Source of the DNA: Variovorax gossypii
GTDB taxonomy: Bacteria > Pseudomonadota > Gammaproteobacteria > Burkholderiales > Burkholderiaceae_C
Assembly: GCF_003965815.1 (NCBI RefSeq)
Contig: NZ_RXOE01000002.1
Coordinates: forward strand, 1,302,001 to 1,366,000
Direction: 5' to 3'
Length of the DNA: 64,000 nucleotides
Shown in pieces: positions 1 through 11,100 of this stretch (position 1 is the stretch's first letter; every line of letters begins with the position of its first letter). Under the pieces are notes generated by a model. It ran no database searches and had not been told where the DNA came from. It saw only the letters and a program-made list of their open reading frames with translations. The translations under genes were made by a program, and so were the position numbers.

Positions 1-2
1 CC

Positions 3-3000
3 ACCTTGCGCCCGCGCCTGCGTCCGCCGCCGCGCTGCACGACGATCGCGCTCGACGGGTACGAGCCGCTGGTGAACGATCCCGTGCACCCGCCCGAAGC
101 AAGGGATCTGCCCGAAGACGGCTCGCACCTCGCGTACGTGATCTACACCTCCGGCTCCACCGGCACGCCCAAGGGCGTGATGGTCGAGCACCGGCAGCTC
201 TCCCACCAGATCGCGGCACTGCAGGCGCTGTACGGCTTCGGTGCGGAGGACAGGGTGCTCCAGTTCTCCAGCCTGAGCTTCGACGTCGCGGGCGAGGAGA
301 TCTTCGGCGCTCTCAGCCATGGCGCGACGCTGGTGCTGCGCACCGACGAATGGCTCGCCGAGCCCGCGCGCTGGTGCGAGCTGTGCAGCGAGAACGGGCT
401 CAGCGTGGCCAATCTGCCGACGCTGTTCTGGCAGCGGCTGGCGCTGTCGTCCGAAGCGGCTTTTCCGCCGTCGCTGCGCCAGATCGTGATCGGCGGCGAT
501 GCGGTCGGCGCGGCCGCGCTCGATGCCTGGTGGCGGCGCGAGGGACATCGCCCCGCACTGGCCAATGCCTACGGGCCGACGGAGACCACGATCAACGCCA
601 CCGTCGCGCGCTGCCACGCCGGGGATTCGCCGCTCGATATCGGCCGCCCGGTCGCCAACGCACGCGTCTATCTGCTCGATGCGCATGGGGAGCCGGTGCC
701 GCTCGGCGCGGTCGGCGAAATCTGGATCGGCGGAGCCGGCGTGGCGCGCGGCTACCTGAATCGCCCCGAGCTGACCGCGCAGCGCTTCGCAAGCGACCCG
801 TTCGTGGCCGCTCCTGCGGGCACATCTCCGCGCATGTATCGCAGCGGCGACCTCGGCCGCTGGCGCGCCGATGGCTCCATCGAGTTCCTCGGCCGCGACG
901 ACCGGCAGCTGAAGATCCGTGGCTTCCGAATCGAGCCGGGCGAGATCGAGGCCGAGTTGATGCGCATCGACGGCATCCTAGAAGCGGCGGTGATCGCCAC
1001 GCCGGAACGCGATGAGGAACGGCACCTGCTGGCCTATGTGGTCGCCGACCCGCTCGGCCCGCCGAACGATCCGTCGCAGCTGCGCGCGCGCCTGGCCGAA
1101 CGCCTGCCCGACTACATGCTGCCTGCCGCCTTCGTGCCGCTCGACGCGCTGCCGCTGAACGCCAACGGCAAGCTCGACCGCGCCGCGCTGCCAGCACCTG
1201 ACGACAAAGCCCATGCACGGCGCGGCTACCGCGCACCCGAGGGCGAGCATGAGCAGGCGCTGGCGCTGATATGGGAGTCGCTGCTCGGCGTGGCCCGCAT
1301 CGGCCGCGACGACGGCTTCTTCGACCTCGGCGGCCATTCGCTGCTGGCGGTGCGCATGATCTCGCAGCTGCGCCAGCGCTTCGGCATCGAGCTGGCGCTC
1401 ACGACGGTGTTCGCGCGGCCACGGCTCGCGGAGCTTGCCGCGGAGGTGATGCACGCAGTGCCCGATGTGGCCGACCCGATCGTCGCCGCGGAGCGCGGCG
1501 TGCTGCTGCCGCTCTCGCATTCGCAGCAGCGCCTGTGGTACGTGACGCGCATCGACGCGCAGGCCGGAGCGGCCTATCACCTGCCTGCGGCGCTGCGATT
1601 GCGCGGTGCGCTGGACCGCATCGCGCTGCAGCGCGCATTGGACAGGATCGTCGCGCGGCACGAGTCGCTGCGCGCGCGCTTCGTAGTGGTTGACGGCCAG
1701 CCGCGCCAGCGCATCGAAGAGGCGCAGAGCATGGCGGTGAGCCTTCATGAGATCGACGGTCTCGACGAACTCGGCAACAGCACCCTGCGCGCGCTGTGCC
1801 AGGCCGAGGCCGCCGCGCCGTTCGACCTGGAGCGCGAGCCGCCGTTGCGCGTACGCCTGCTGCGACTGGCCGCGGATGAGCATGTGCTGCTGCTCACGAT
1901 GCATCACATCGTCTGCGACGGCTGGTCGCTGGCTGTGCTGGCGCACGAGTTCTCGGCGCTGTACGGCGCGTTCAGCCGTGGCGAACCCGATCCGCTGCCG
2001 GCGCTGCCGATCCGGTACGGCGACTACGTTGCATGGCAGCGGCGGCGCCTGCAGGGCGAAGCCGCGCAGGCGCAGCTGCGCTACTGGGTGGATCGCCTGC
2101 GCGACGCTCCGCCGCTGATCGGCCTGGCCACCGACAGGCCACGCCCGCCGCAACAGGACTATCGCGGCGCCAGCATCGAGGTCGACATCGACGAGGCACT
2201 GACCCGCGAACTGGGCGCCCTGGCGCAGCGCCACGGTGTCACCGTCTACATGGTGGTGCTGGCGGCATGGGCGGCGGTGCTCGCGCGCCTGGGCGGCCAG
2301 CCGCGCGTGGTGCTCGGCAGCGCCGTCGCGGGGCGCGACCGAGCAGAGCTCGAGCCGCTGATCGGCTTCTTCGTCAACGCACAGGCCCTGCGCTTCGATG
2401 TCGACGAGGGCCTCGACGTGGGCGGGCTGCTGCTGCAAGCGAAGCAGGTCGCGCTGGAGGCCCAGCAGCACCGCGACGTGCCCTTCGAGCAGGTGGTGGA
2501 AGCGCTGAACCCGCAGCGCTCCAGCGCCTTCAACCCGGTCTACCAGGTCCGGCTGGCATGGCAGAACACGCCGCGCGCACGGCTGGCGCTGGAAGGGCTG
2601 GAGTTCGACAACCTCGCCAGCCATGCGGGCAGCGCGCAGTTCGATCTCTCGCTCGACCTGGAACCCGAGGACGATCGCATCGTCGGCCAGTTCAACTACG
2701 CCACCGCGCTGTACGACGAGGCCACGGTGCGGCGCCACTGGCATGCACTGGTGGCGATGCTTCGCGGCATGGCAGCCGATGCCGCCGCGCCGGTGGAGCG
2801 CATCGGCCTGATGGCGCCACGGGAGCGCGAGCAGGTGCTGCACGGCTTCAATGCCGCAGCCGGTGAAAGCGGCGAAGGTGAACTTCTGCATCGCCTGTTC
2901 GAGGCGCAGGCCGCGAGCCAGCCGCGAACGCTGGCGCTCGCGTGCGAAGACGAAGCGCTGGACTACGCCACGCTCAACGCCCGCGCCAATCGCATCGCCC

Positions 3001-4652
3001 ACCACCTGCGCGGCCTGGGCCTGCGTCCCGACGACCGCGTCGCGCTGTGCCTGGAGCGCAGCGTGGACATGGGCGTGGCACTGATGGCCACGCTCAAGGC
3101 CGGCGGCGCCTGCGTGCCGCTGGACCCGGTGCATCCCGACGACCGACTCGCCCACATGCTGCGCGACAGCGTGCCGGTGGCGGTGCTGACCCAGACCCGC
3201 CTGCTGGGGCGCCTGGCGGTGCCCGAAGGATGCGCGGTGCTGGTGCTCGATGGCGCCACGTCTCCATGGAGGGATGAGCCAGGGCTCGACCCCGATCCCG
3301 GTGCTGTGGGGCTGACCCCGGCGCACCTGGCCTACGTGATCTACACCTCGGGCTCGACCGGCGAGCCCAAGGGCGTGATGGTCGAGCACCGCAATGTGCT
3401 GAACTTCCTGCGCGGGATGGAGCAGCGCATCCACGGGCCCGCGCCTGACTGCAGGCGCGTGGCTTGGAACTCCTCCTTCGGCTTCGACATGGCCGTGAAG
3501 GCCTGGGGCCAGCTGGCCTTCGGCCGCAGCGTGTTCCTGCTGCCCGAGCGCACCCGTCTCGATGCGCAGGCGCTGCTCGATTTCCTGGAGCGCCACGCCA
3601 TCGAGGCGATGGAGTGCACGCCCTCGCACCTGCGCATGCTGCGCTCGACGGGATTTCCGCAGCGGCGCGGCACCTCGCTGCGCAAGCTGCTGCTGGGCGG
3701 CGAGGCGCTCGACGCCGATACCTGGCAAGCCCTTGCCGAGGCCGGCTCGGTGCAGTTCCACAACATGTACGGCCCCACCGAATGCAGCGTGGATGCCACC
3801 TGCGGCCCGGTCGCAGGCGCGGTGCCGCACATCGGCCGGCCGATGCCGGGCGCGCGCGTCTATCTGCTCGATGCGCATGGCGAGCCGGTGCCCATCGGCG
3901 TCGCGGGCGAGATCCACATCGGTGGCGCCGGTGTCGCGCGCGGCTACCTTGGGCGACCAGAGCTCACGGCGGAGCGCTTCCTGCCCGATCCCTTCGATGC
4001 CGGCGGCGGCACTCGCATGTACAGGACCGGCGACCTGGGTCGCTGGCGCGCCGACGGCAGCATCGAGTACCTGGGCCGCAACGACCACCAGGTGAAGATC
4101 CGCGGCTACCGCATCGAGCCCGGCGAGATCGAGGCAAGGCTCGCGCGGCTGGACGGCGTGCGCGAGGCCGTGGTGATGGCAGACGCGAGTCAGCCCGGTG
4201 AACCTCGCCTGATCGCCTACTTGCTGGCAGAGCAGGGCATGACACCGGAGCCTTCCGAGCTGCGCGCGCAACTCGGTGCGCAGCTGCCCGATTACATGCT
4301 GCCCGCCGCCTACGTGGTGCTCGCGGCCTGGCCACTGAACGCCAACGGCAAGCTCGACCGCAAGGCACTGCCGCCACCCGACGACAGCGGCCTTGCGCGT
4401 CGGGCCTACGCCGCCCCGCAGACCGAAATCGAAGTCCGGCTGGCGGCGCTCTGGGGCGAGCTGCTCGGAGTGGCGCAGGTCGGCCGCCACGACAATTTCT
4501 TCGAGCTCGGCGGGCATTCGGCGCTCGCGATACAGCTGATCCACGCCATGGGCGAGCAGCAACTGCAGGTCGACGTGCAGATGGTGTTCAACGCGGCGAC
4601 GCTGGCCGAGCTTGCCGCGGCCACCGTGCAGATCGAGGAGATCGTCCTGTGA
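3..4652 (+). CDS. Non-ribosomal peptide synthetase, A-T-C-A-T (5' partial)
   Basis: This gene enters from the left edge in the middle of an adenylation domain. Residues are numbered from position 6. A1 covers about 1-400, with core A3 (YTSGSTG) and the A10 lysine motif (NGKLDR) near 385. Carrier T1 has GGHSL with the phosphopantetheine Ser near 444. An ordinary LCL-type condensation domain (about 495-920) has HHIVCDG near 634. A2 covers about 960-1430 and T2 has Ser near 1505. By alignment to GrsA, the A1 pocket reads D-V-E-N-V-G-A-I-N, closest to codes I know for (hydroxy/formyl)ornithine. The A2 pocket reads D-M-K-E-L-G-M-V-D, closest to glutamate codes. Both substrate calls are tentative. 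There is no epimerase domain. The TGA overlaps the GTG of the next NRPS gene (GTGA), so the genes are probably translationally coupled. Its true start and any upstream modules are outside the window. Confidence 0.95.
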   Translation, partial: TLRPRLRPPPRCTTIALDGYEPLVNDPVHPPEARDLPEDGSHLAYVIYTSGSTGTPKGVMVEHRQLSHQIAALQALYGFGAEDRVLQFSSLSFDVAGEEIFGALSHGATLVLRTDEWLAEPARWCELCSENGLSVANLPTLFWQRLALSSEAAFPPSLRQIVIGGDAVGAAALDAWWRREGHRPALANAYGPTETTINATVARCHAGDSPLDIGRPVANARVYLLDAHGEPVPLGAVGEIWIGGAGVARGYLNRPELTAQRFASDPFVAAPAGTSPRMYRSGDLGRWRADGSIEFLGRDDRQLKIRGFRIEPGEIEAELMRIDGILEAAVIATPERDEERHLLAYVVADPLGPPNDPSQLRARLAERLPDYMLPAAFVPLDALPLNANGKLDRAALPAPDDKAHARRGYRAPEGEHEQALALIWESLLGVARIGRDDGFFDLGGHSLLAVRMISQLRQRFGIELALTTVFARPRLAELAAEVMHAVPDVADPIVAAERGVLLPLSHSQQRLWYVTRIDAQAGAAYHLPAALRLRGALDRIALQRALDRIVARHESLRARFVVVDGQPRQRIEEAQSMAVSLHEIDGLDELGNSTLRALCQAEAAAPFDLEREPPLRVRLLRLAADEHVLLLTMHHIVCDGWSLAVLAHEFSALYGAFSRGEPDPLPALPIRYGDYVAWQRRRLQGEAAQAQLRYWVDRLRDAPPLIGLATDRPRPPQQDYRGASIEVDIDEALTRELGALAQRHGVTVYMVVLAAWAAVLARLGGQPRVVLGSAVAGRDRAELEPLIGFFVNAQALRFDVDEGLDVGGLLLQAKQVALEAQQHRDVPFEQVVEALNPQRSSAFNPVYQVRLAWQNTPRARLALEGLEFDNLASHAGSAQFDLSLDLEPEDDRIVGQFNYATALYDEATVRRHWHALVAMLRGMAADAAAPVERIGLMAPREREQVLHGFNAAAGESGEGELLHRLFEAQAASQPRTLALACEDEALDYATLNARANRIAHHLRGLGLRPDDRVALCLERSVDMGVALMATLKAGGACVPLDPVHPDDRLAHMLRDSVPVAVLTQTRLLGRLAVPEGCAVLVLDGATSPWRDEPGLDPDPGAVGLTPAHLAYVIYTSGSTGEPKGVMVEHRNVLNFLRGMEQRIHGPAPDCRRVAWNSSFGFDMAVKAWGQLAFGRSVFLLPERTRLDAQALLDFLERHAIEAMECTPSHLRMLRSTGFPQRRGTSLRKLLLGGEALDADTWQALAEAGSVQFHNMYGPTECSVDATCGPVAGAVPHIGRPMPGARVYLLDAHGEPVPIGVAGEIHIGGAGVARGYLGRPELTAERFLPDPFDAGGGTRMYRTGDLGRWRADGSIEYLGRNDHQVKIRGYRIEPGEIEARLARLDGVREAVVMADASQPGEPRLIAYLLAEQGMTPEPSELRAQLGAQLPDYMLPAAYVVLAAWPLNANGKLDRKALPPPDDSGLARRAYAAPQTEIEVRLAALWGELLGVAQVGRHDNFFELGGHSALAIQLIHAMGEQQLQVDVQMVFNAATLAELAAATVQIEEIVL
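3325..3875 (+). repeat. Duplicated A-domain core, copy 1
   Basis: The A2 adenylation core from A3 to about A6 is nearly the same at protein level, and over long stretches at DNA level, as the A5 core at 13530-14083. Shared blocks include VAWNSSFGFDMAVKAWGQLA, FGRSVFLLPE and EAMECTPSHLR. All nine visible specificity residues are the same. This points to duplication or gene conversion of an adenylation domain inside the assembly line. Boundaries are approximate. Confidence 0.75.
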
Positions 4653-7600
4653 GCCATCAGAACGTGACATCGTCGGAGCTGCTCGAAGCGCTGGCTTCGC
4701 GCGGCCTCACGCTGCGCCTCGACGGCGAGAAGCTCGCGCTGCAGGGCGACGCGCGGCTGCTCGCCGACACGACACTGGTGCAGGCGCTGCGCGAGCGCAA
4801 GGCGGAGCTGATCGCGCTGCTGCGCGAGGGCCGGCGCGTCGATCGGCTCGACTACCGCATCGACGAGTCGGCAGAGGCGATCACGCCGGAGATGCTGCCG
4901 CTGCTCGCGCTGGGGCAGGACGAGATCGACCGCCTCGTGGCGAAGGTGCCCTGCGGCGTGCGCAACGTGCAGGACATCTATCCGCTCGCGCCGCTGCAGG
5001 AGGGCATCCTGTTCCATCACCGCCTTCACCGCGAGAGCGAGGACGGAGGCGACGCCTACGTCATGCCGACCCTGCTGCGCTTCGACAACCGCCAGCGGCT
5101 CGAACGATTCGTTGAGGCACTGCGCGAAGTGATCGCGCGCCACGACATCCTGCGCACCAGCGTTCATTGGGAAGAGCTGCAGCAACCCGTGCAGCTGGTG
5201 CAGCGCGAGGCGAATCTGGAGATCGCGATGCTGGCCTCGGCGCCTGCCGAAGTGGCGCGGGAACGGTTGCGCACGCTGGCCGATCCGCGCAGCTGCCGCC
5301 TCGACGTGCGGCGCGCCCCGATGCTTTGCGGCCACGCCATCGAGGAAGGGAGCCGCGGGCGCTGGCTGCTGCAGCTGCTGCACCACCACTTGATCCTCGA
5401 CCACACGGCTTCTCAGCTGCTGGTGCGCGAGGTCATGCTGATTCTTCAAGGGCGTCGCGATGAATTGCCCGTGCCGGTGCCCTTCAGGCGCTTTGTCGCG
5501 CAGGCACGGCAGGCCGGGGCGGAGACCGTGCATGAAGCCTATTTCCGTCGCGTGCTGGGCGATGTGGATGCAACCACCGCGCCCTTCGGGCTGGACGAGG
5601 TACGCGGCGACGGCAGCGGCGTGCTGCAGTCGCGCGCCGAGCTGGAACCCGGGCTCGCGCGGCGCCTGCGCGAACAGGCGCGCCTGCGCGGCGTGGGCGC
5701 GGCCAGCGTGTTCCATCTGGCCTGGGCGCTGGTGCTGGCGCGCTGCAGCGCCCGGGACGACGTGGTGTTCGGGACGGTGCTCTTCGGCCGCCTGCAGGCC
5801 GGCGCCGAGGCGACGCGGGCGATGGGCATGTTCCTCAACACGCTGCCGCTGCGCGTGCGCATCGACGACGACACCGAGGCCGCGCTTCGCCGCGTGCACG
5901 CCGACCTGGCCGAGCTGCTGCACCACGAGCATGCCTCGCTGAGCCTCGCGCGGCGCTGCAGCGGGCTGCCGGCCGATGCACCGCTCTTCACCAGCCTGCT
6001 CAACTACCGCTACAGCGAGCGTCAGGGCGAAGACGGTGCCACGGGCGTGCCGGGCATCGAATCGCTCGGCGGCCACGACCGCACCAACTATCCCTTCGTG
6101 CTGCACGTGGACGACCACCGCGACGGCTTCGGCATCACCGCCGAGATCGACCGCAGCGTCGATGCGCGGCGAATCCGTGGCTTCGTCGAGCAGGCGCTGC
6201 GGTCGCTGGTCGATGCGCTCGAGGCAGAGCCCCGGCGGCCGCTGCGGCGCATCGACGTGCTGCCGGAAGACGAGCGCCGGCAGGTGACTGGCGATTTCAA
6301 CGCGACTGCTGCGGACTACCCGCACGGCCTGCTGCACCAGCTGTTCGAGCGCCAGGCCGCAAGGAGTCCCGACGCAACCGCCGTGGTGTTCGAAGGCCGC
6401 AGCCTCAGCTACACCGAACTCGATGCACGCGCCGACCGGCTGGCGCTGCAACTGCGTGCAATGGGCGTGGTGCCCGACGCGCGTGTGGGCATCTTCATGC
6501 AGCGCAGCGAGATGCTGGTCGTGGCGCTGCTGGCAGTGCTGAAGGCAGGCGGTGCATACCTGCCGCTCGATCCCTCGCATCCTCTGCGACGGTCGCTGCA
6601 GATGATTGAAGAAGCCGGCCCGGTGGTGGTGCTGGCCGACGCCGAAATTGCATCTGCCTTGCCGGCGATGGTGCGCACGCTGTCGGTGGATCGCGACGAT
6701 CCCATGGAGGCATTCGCCGGCACCGAAGCCGATGTACCCGACACAGGTCTTCACGAAAGCCATCTCGCCTACGTGATCTACACCTCCGGCTCCACAGGGC
6801 GGCCCAAGGGCGTGATGAACGAGCACCGGGGCATCGTCAACCGCCTGCACTGGATGCAGCAGGCCTACGCATTGACGCCGGACGACGTGGTGCTGCAGAA
6901 GACGCCGCTGGGCTTCGACGTGTCGGTGTGGGAGTTCTTCTTGCCTCTGATGGCGGGCGCGCGGCTGGTGCTGGCGAGGCCCGACGGACACAAGGACCCT
7001 GCCTACCTCTGCGAGCTGATCCGCGCGAGCGGCGTGACGACGCTGCACTTCGTGCCCTCGATGCTGCAGCTCTTTCTTGCCCGGCTCGATGAAGCCGGCA
7101 ATGTGGCCGCCTGCGCCAGCCTGCGGCGCGTGGTCTGCAGCGGCGAGGCGCTTTCCGTCGGGCTCGCGCGCCGGTGCCGCGAGAGCCTGTCGCACGTGCA
7201 GCTCCACAACCTCTACGGCCCGACCGAAGCAGCGGTGGACGTGAGCGCCTGGACCTGCGGGAGCGACGACGGCGATTCGGTGCCGATCGGCAAACCGATC
7301 GCCAACACCCGCCTGTACCTGCTCGACGATGCGCTGCGCCCGGCACCGGTCGGCGTTGCCGGCGAGCTCTACATCGGCGGCGTGCAGGTGGCGCGCGGCT
7401 ACCTGAACCAGCCGGAGCTGACGGCGCAGCGCTTCATCGCCGATCCTTTCGGCGGGAGCGGCCGGCTCTATCGCAGCGGCGATCTCGGCCGCTGGCGCGT
7501 CGACGGCGCGATCGAATACCTGGGCCGCGCCGATTTCCAGATCAAGCTGCGCGGGCAGCGCATCGAGCCGGGCGAGATCGAAACGCGGCTGCGCGCGATC

Positions 7601-8194
7601 GACGGCATCGCCGACGCGGCGGTGCTGGCGCGCGAGGACCGGTCCGGCACGCCGTCGCTGGTCGCGTACGTGGTGCCGGCCGCGTCAGGAGAAGCGCTGG
7701 AGCCCGCGCGGCTGCGCAGCCTGCTCGGCGAGCACCTGCCCGAACACATGCTGCCCGCCGCCTATGTGCGCCTCGCTGCGCTGCCGCTGAGCGCCAACGG
7801 CAAGCTCGACCGCAAGGCGCTGCCCGCGCCGGGGGACGAAGCCTTCGACCGCCGCGCCTTCGTGCCGCCGCAGGGCGAAGTGGAGCAGGCCCTGGCCGCG
7901 ATCTGGTCGCGGCTGCTGGGCGTGGAGCGCATCGGCCGTCATGACAGCTTCTTCGCGCTCGGCGGGCATTCGCTGCTTGCGGTGCAGATGCTGGAGCAGC
8001 TGCGCAGGCGCGGCTGGGCCATCGACGTGCGCGCGGTCTTCGCCCGGCCGGCGCTGGCAGCGATGGCTGCCGCCGTTCGCACCGCACCGGACGTGGCCGA
8101 GGTCCACGTACCGCACAACGCCATCCCGGCCCACTTTGCCCAGCAGGAAGCCGGATGGGACACCGAATCGGAAACTGAGGAGTTCAGACTGTGA
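4649..8194 (+). CDS. Non-ribosomal peptide synthetase, docking-C-A(Ser)-T
   Basis: A single-module NRPS of 1181 residues. Residues 1-60 look like a TubC-type N-terminal docking domain (SSELLEALASRGLTL followed by an ALRERKAELIALL helix), which would receive the T2 carrier of the upstream protein. The condensation domain (about 70-540) begins with the NVQDIYPLAPLQEGILFHH signature, and its active-site motif reads HHLILDH rather than the usual HHxxxDG. The A domain (about 560-1060) has pocket residues D-V-W-H-V-S-L-V-D, essentially the known serine code (compare EntF), so serine is a confident prediction. The carrier has GGHSL near 1108. The GTG start overlaps the previous stop and the TGA overlaps the next GTG, so all three NRPS genes form one coupled unit. 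There is no epimerase or thioesterase. Confidence 0.95.
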   Translation: MSHQNVTSSELLEALASRGLTLRLDGEKLALQGDARLLADTTLVQALRERKAELIALLREGRRVDRLDYRIDESAEAITPEMLPLLALGQDEIDRLVAKVPCGVRNVQDIYPLAPLQEGILFHHRLHRESEDGGDAYVMPTLLRFDNRQRLERFVEALREVIARHDILRTSVHWEELQQPVQLVQREANLEIAMLASAPAEVARERLRTLADPRSCRLDVRRAPMLCGHAIEEGSRGRWLLQLLHHHLILDHTASQLLVREVMLILQGRRDELPVPVPFRRFVAQARQAGAETVHEAYFRRVLGDVDATTAPFGLDEVRGDGSGVLQSRAELEPGLARRLREQARLRGVGAASVFHLAWALVLARCSARDDVVFGTVLFGRLQAGAEATRAMGMFLNTLPLRVRIDDDTEAALRRVHADLAELLHHEHASLSLARRCSGLPADAPLFTSLLNYRYSERQGEDGATGVPGIESLGGHDRTNYPFVLHVDDHRDGFGITAEIDRSVDARRIRGFVEQALRSLVDALEAEPRRPLRRIDVLPEDERRQVTGDFNATAADYPHGLLHQLFERQAARSPDATAVVFEGRSLSYTELDARADRLALQLRAMGVVPDARVGIFMQRSEMLVVALLAVLKAGGAYLPLDPSHPLRRSLQMIEEAGPVVVLADAEIASALPAMVRTLSVDRDDPMEAFAGTEADVPDTGLHESHLAYVIYTSGSTGRPKGVMNEHRGIVNRLHWMQQAYALTPDDVVLQKTPLGFDVSVWEFFLPLMAGARLVLARPDGHKDPAYLCELIRASGVTTLHFVPSMLQLFLARLDEAGNVAACASLRRVVCSGEALSVGLARRCRESLSHVQLHNLYGPTEAAVDVSAWTCGSDDGDSVPIGKPIANTRLYLLDDALRPAPVGVAGELYIGGVQVARGYLNQPELTAQRFIADPFGGSGRLYRSGDLGRWRVDGAIEYLGRADFQIKLRGQRIEPGEIETRLRAIDGIADAAVLAREDRSGTPSLVAYVVPAASGEALEPARLRSLLGEHLPEHMLPAAYVRLAALPLSANGKLDRKALPAPGDEAFDRRAFVPPQGEVEQALAAIWSRLLGVERIGRHDSFFALGGHSLLAVQMLEQLRRRGWAIDVRAVFARPALAAMAAAVRTAPDVAEVHVPHNAIPAHFAQQEAGWDTESETEEFRL

Positions 8195-11100
8195 ATCTGG
8201 AAGTCGCGAGCACGCAATCACTGGACGCGCCGGCCCTGATCGGCCTGCTGGAAGAGCGCAGGGTTTTGGCGCGGATCGAGCAGGGCGAGCTGGTTCTGAA
8301 GGCGCCGCGCGGCGTGCTGACCCCCGGCGTGATGGCATTGCTGAAGCTGCACAAGCAGGCGCTGATGAGCTGGGTCGCCGCCAACGATGATCGCGCCGCT
8401 GCAGCAACACGGCAGCAGGAGCAGCAACCGCGCATCACCCCGCGCATGTTGCCGCTGGTGAGGCTGGAGCAGGCGCAGATCGACCGCATCGTCGCCGCCA
8501 CGCCGGGTGGTGCGGGCAATGTGCAGGACATCTATCCGCTCGCGCCGCTGCAGGAGGGCATCCTGTTCCATCACCTGCTGCAGCAGCAGGGCGACGCCTA
8601 CCTGACCCGGCTGCTCATGGCCTTCGACAGCCGCGAGCTGCTTGATCGCTTCGTCGCCGCGATGAACGACGCCATCGCGCGCCACGATGTGCTGCGCACC
8701 GCCGTGCAGTGGGACGGCTTGCCCGAGCCGGTTCAGGTGGTGTGGCGCCGGGCGCGGCTGGAAGTCGAGACGCTGGAGTTCGACGGCGGCGATGTGCAGG
8801 CTCGGCTGCAGGCTCACGCCGACCCGGCCCGCTATCGCCTCGACGTGCGCCGCGCGCCGATGATGCGCGGCTTCGCGGCCTTCGATGAGGCGGAAGGTGG
8901 ACGCTGGCTGCTGCAGATGCTCTATCACCACCTGGCGATGGACCACGTCACGCTGGAGCTGCTGGCCCACGAAGTCGGCCTGGTGATGCAGGGCCGACGT
9001 GCCGAGTTGCCGCAGCCCGTGCCCTTCCGCAACTTCGTCGCGCAGGCTCGGCTGGGCGCGCGCGAAGCCGAGCATGAGCAGTTCTTCCGAGCGAGGCTGG
9101 GCGACGTCGTGCAGCCGACCGCGCCCTTCGATCTGCTCGACGTGCAGGGCAACGGCAGCGACGCGGTGCAGGCGAAGCTGCGGCTCGAACCGGCGCTGTG
9201 CGCAGACCTGCGGCGCGTGGCGCGCGGGCGCGGTGTCGGCGCCGCGTGCGTGTTCCACCTGGCCTGGGCGCAGGTGCTGGCGCGCTGCAGCGGCAACGAC
9301 GGTGGCGACGTGGTGTTCGGCACCGTGCTGCTCGGCCGCCTGCAGGGCGGCGAAGGCGCCGACCGCGCGATGGGCATGTTCATCAACACCCTGCCGCTGC
9401 GGGTGCGGCTGGAGGGGCTCAGCGCGGGGGCAGCGCTCGGCGAGACGGCCGCCGCGCTCGCGGAACTGCTGCGCCACGAGCACGCGTCGCTGACGCTGGC
9501 ACAGCGCTGCAGCGGCCTGCCCGCGAACACGCCGCTGTTCTCGGCGCTGCTGAACTACCGCCACAGCCGCGAGCAGGCGGTGCAGGGCGAGGAGGGCATC
9601 GCCGGCATCCGTCATCTGGAGAGCCGCGACCGCACCAACTACCCCTTCGTGCTGCATGTGGACGACCACGGCCAGGGCTTCTCCATTACCGCCGAGATCG
9701 TGAAGCAGGTGGACGCCGAGCGCATCGCCGGCTGGATGCGCGAAACCCTCGAAAACCTCGTGCGCGCGCTCGACCAGGCGCCCGACACGCCGATGCGTGA
9801 CGTCGAGACGCTGCCAGCGGCCGAGCGCGAGCAGGTGCTGCACGGCTTCAATGCCACCCGCCGTGACCATGGCGATATCGGCAGTGGTGGCGAACTGGTG
9901 CACACGCTGTTCGAGCGCCGGGCCGACAGCGACCCCCACGCGGTCGCGCTGGAATCCGCCACCGAACGATTGGGCTATGGCGAGCTGGAAGCCCGTTCGA
10001 ACCAGCTGGCCCATCATCTGCGCACGCTCGGCGTGGTGCCCGATCAGCGCGTGGCGATCTGCCTGGAGGGCGGAGCCGCATCGGTAATCGCGATCGTGGC
10101 CACGCTCAAGGCTGGCGGTGCCTATGTACCGCTGGATCCGGCGCTGCCCGACGAACGCCTGATGCACATGCTCGCCGACAGCGCGCCGCGCGTGCTGCTG
10201 ACGCAGGAGCGGCTGGCCCATCGCCTCGCCGTGCCACCGACCTGCGAGCGCGTGCTGCTCGACGACATCGCCGCCGCGCCATGGGCGCAAGCCACCGCGC
10301 CCCGGCCCGACCCGCACGCGCTGGGCCTGCGCGGCGAGCACCTGGCCTACGTGATCTACACCTCCGGCTCCACCGGCGCGCCCAAGGGCGTGGCGATGCC
10401 GCACCGTGCGCTGGTCAACCTGCTGGCCTGGCAGCGCGAGCAACTGCCCGACGCTGCGCGCACCCTGCAGTTCGCGGCGCCGGGCTTCGACGTCGCGTTC
10501 CAGGAAATCTTCTCCACGTTGGCCACGGGCGGCACGCTGGTGCCGTTGCCCGACGAGTTGCGACGCGACCTGCCCGCGCTGGCCGGTTGGCTCGGCGAGC
10601 AGGGTGTCGAGCGGCTCTTCCTGCCCTTCATTGCGCTCAACGCCTTGAGCGAGCTGTGGTCGCAGCACGGGGCAGCGCTGCCGCCGACGCTGCGCGACCT
10701 GATCGTCGCGGGCGAGCAGCTGCGCATCACCCCGGCGATACGGCGGCTGTTCGAAGGCAACGGCAAGGCGCGCCTGCACAACCACTACGGTCCGACCGAG
10801 AGCCACGTGGTCACGACATACACGCTCTCAGGCCCCGCTGAGGAGTGGAGCGACCTGCCGCCCATCGGCACGCCAGTCGACAACTGCCGGCTGTACCTGC
10901 TCGACGCGCAAGGCAGGCCCGTGCCGCGCGGCGTGGCGGGCGAGATCCACATCGCCGGCGCGCAGGTGGCGCGGGGCTACCTCAACCAGATCGCGCTGAG
11001 CGCCGAACGCTTCCTGCGCGATCCGTTCGCGGACGACGAAGTCGCACGCATGTACCGTAGCGGCGACCTCGGCCGCTGGCGCGACGACGGCACGATCGAA

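Noticed and set aside
978..4670. Open frame of 1230 codons on the minus strand opposite the first NRPS gene
   Set aside because: It is a shadow of the high third-position GC of the NRPS gene; the translation is rich in His, Arg and Gln and has no domain. The same applies to 4406-7207, 8218-10806 and 10828-14124 on the minus strand.
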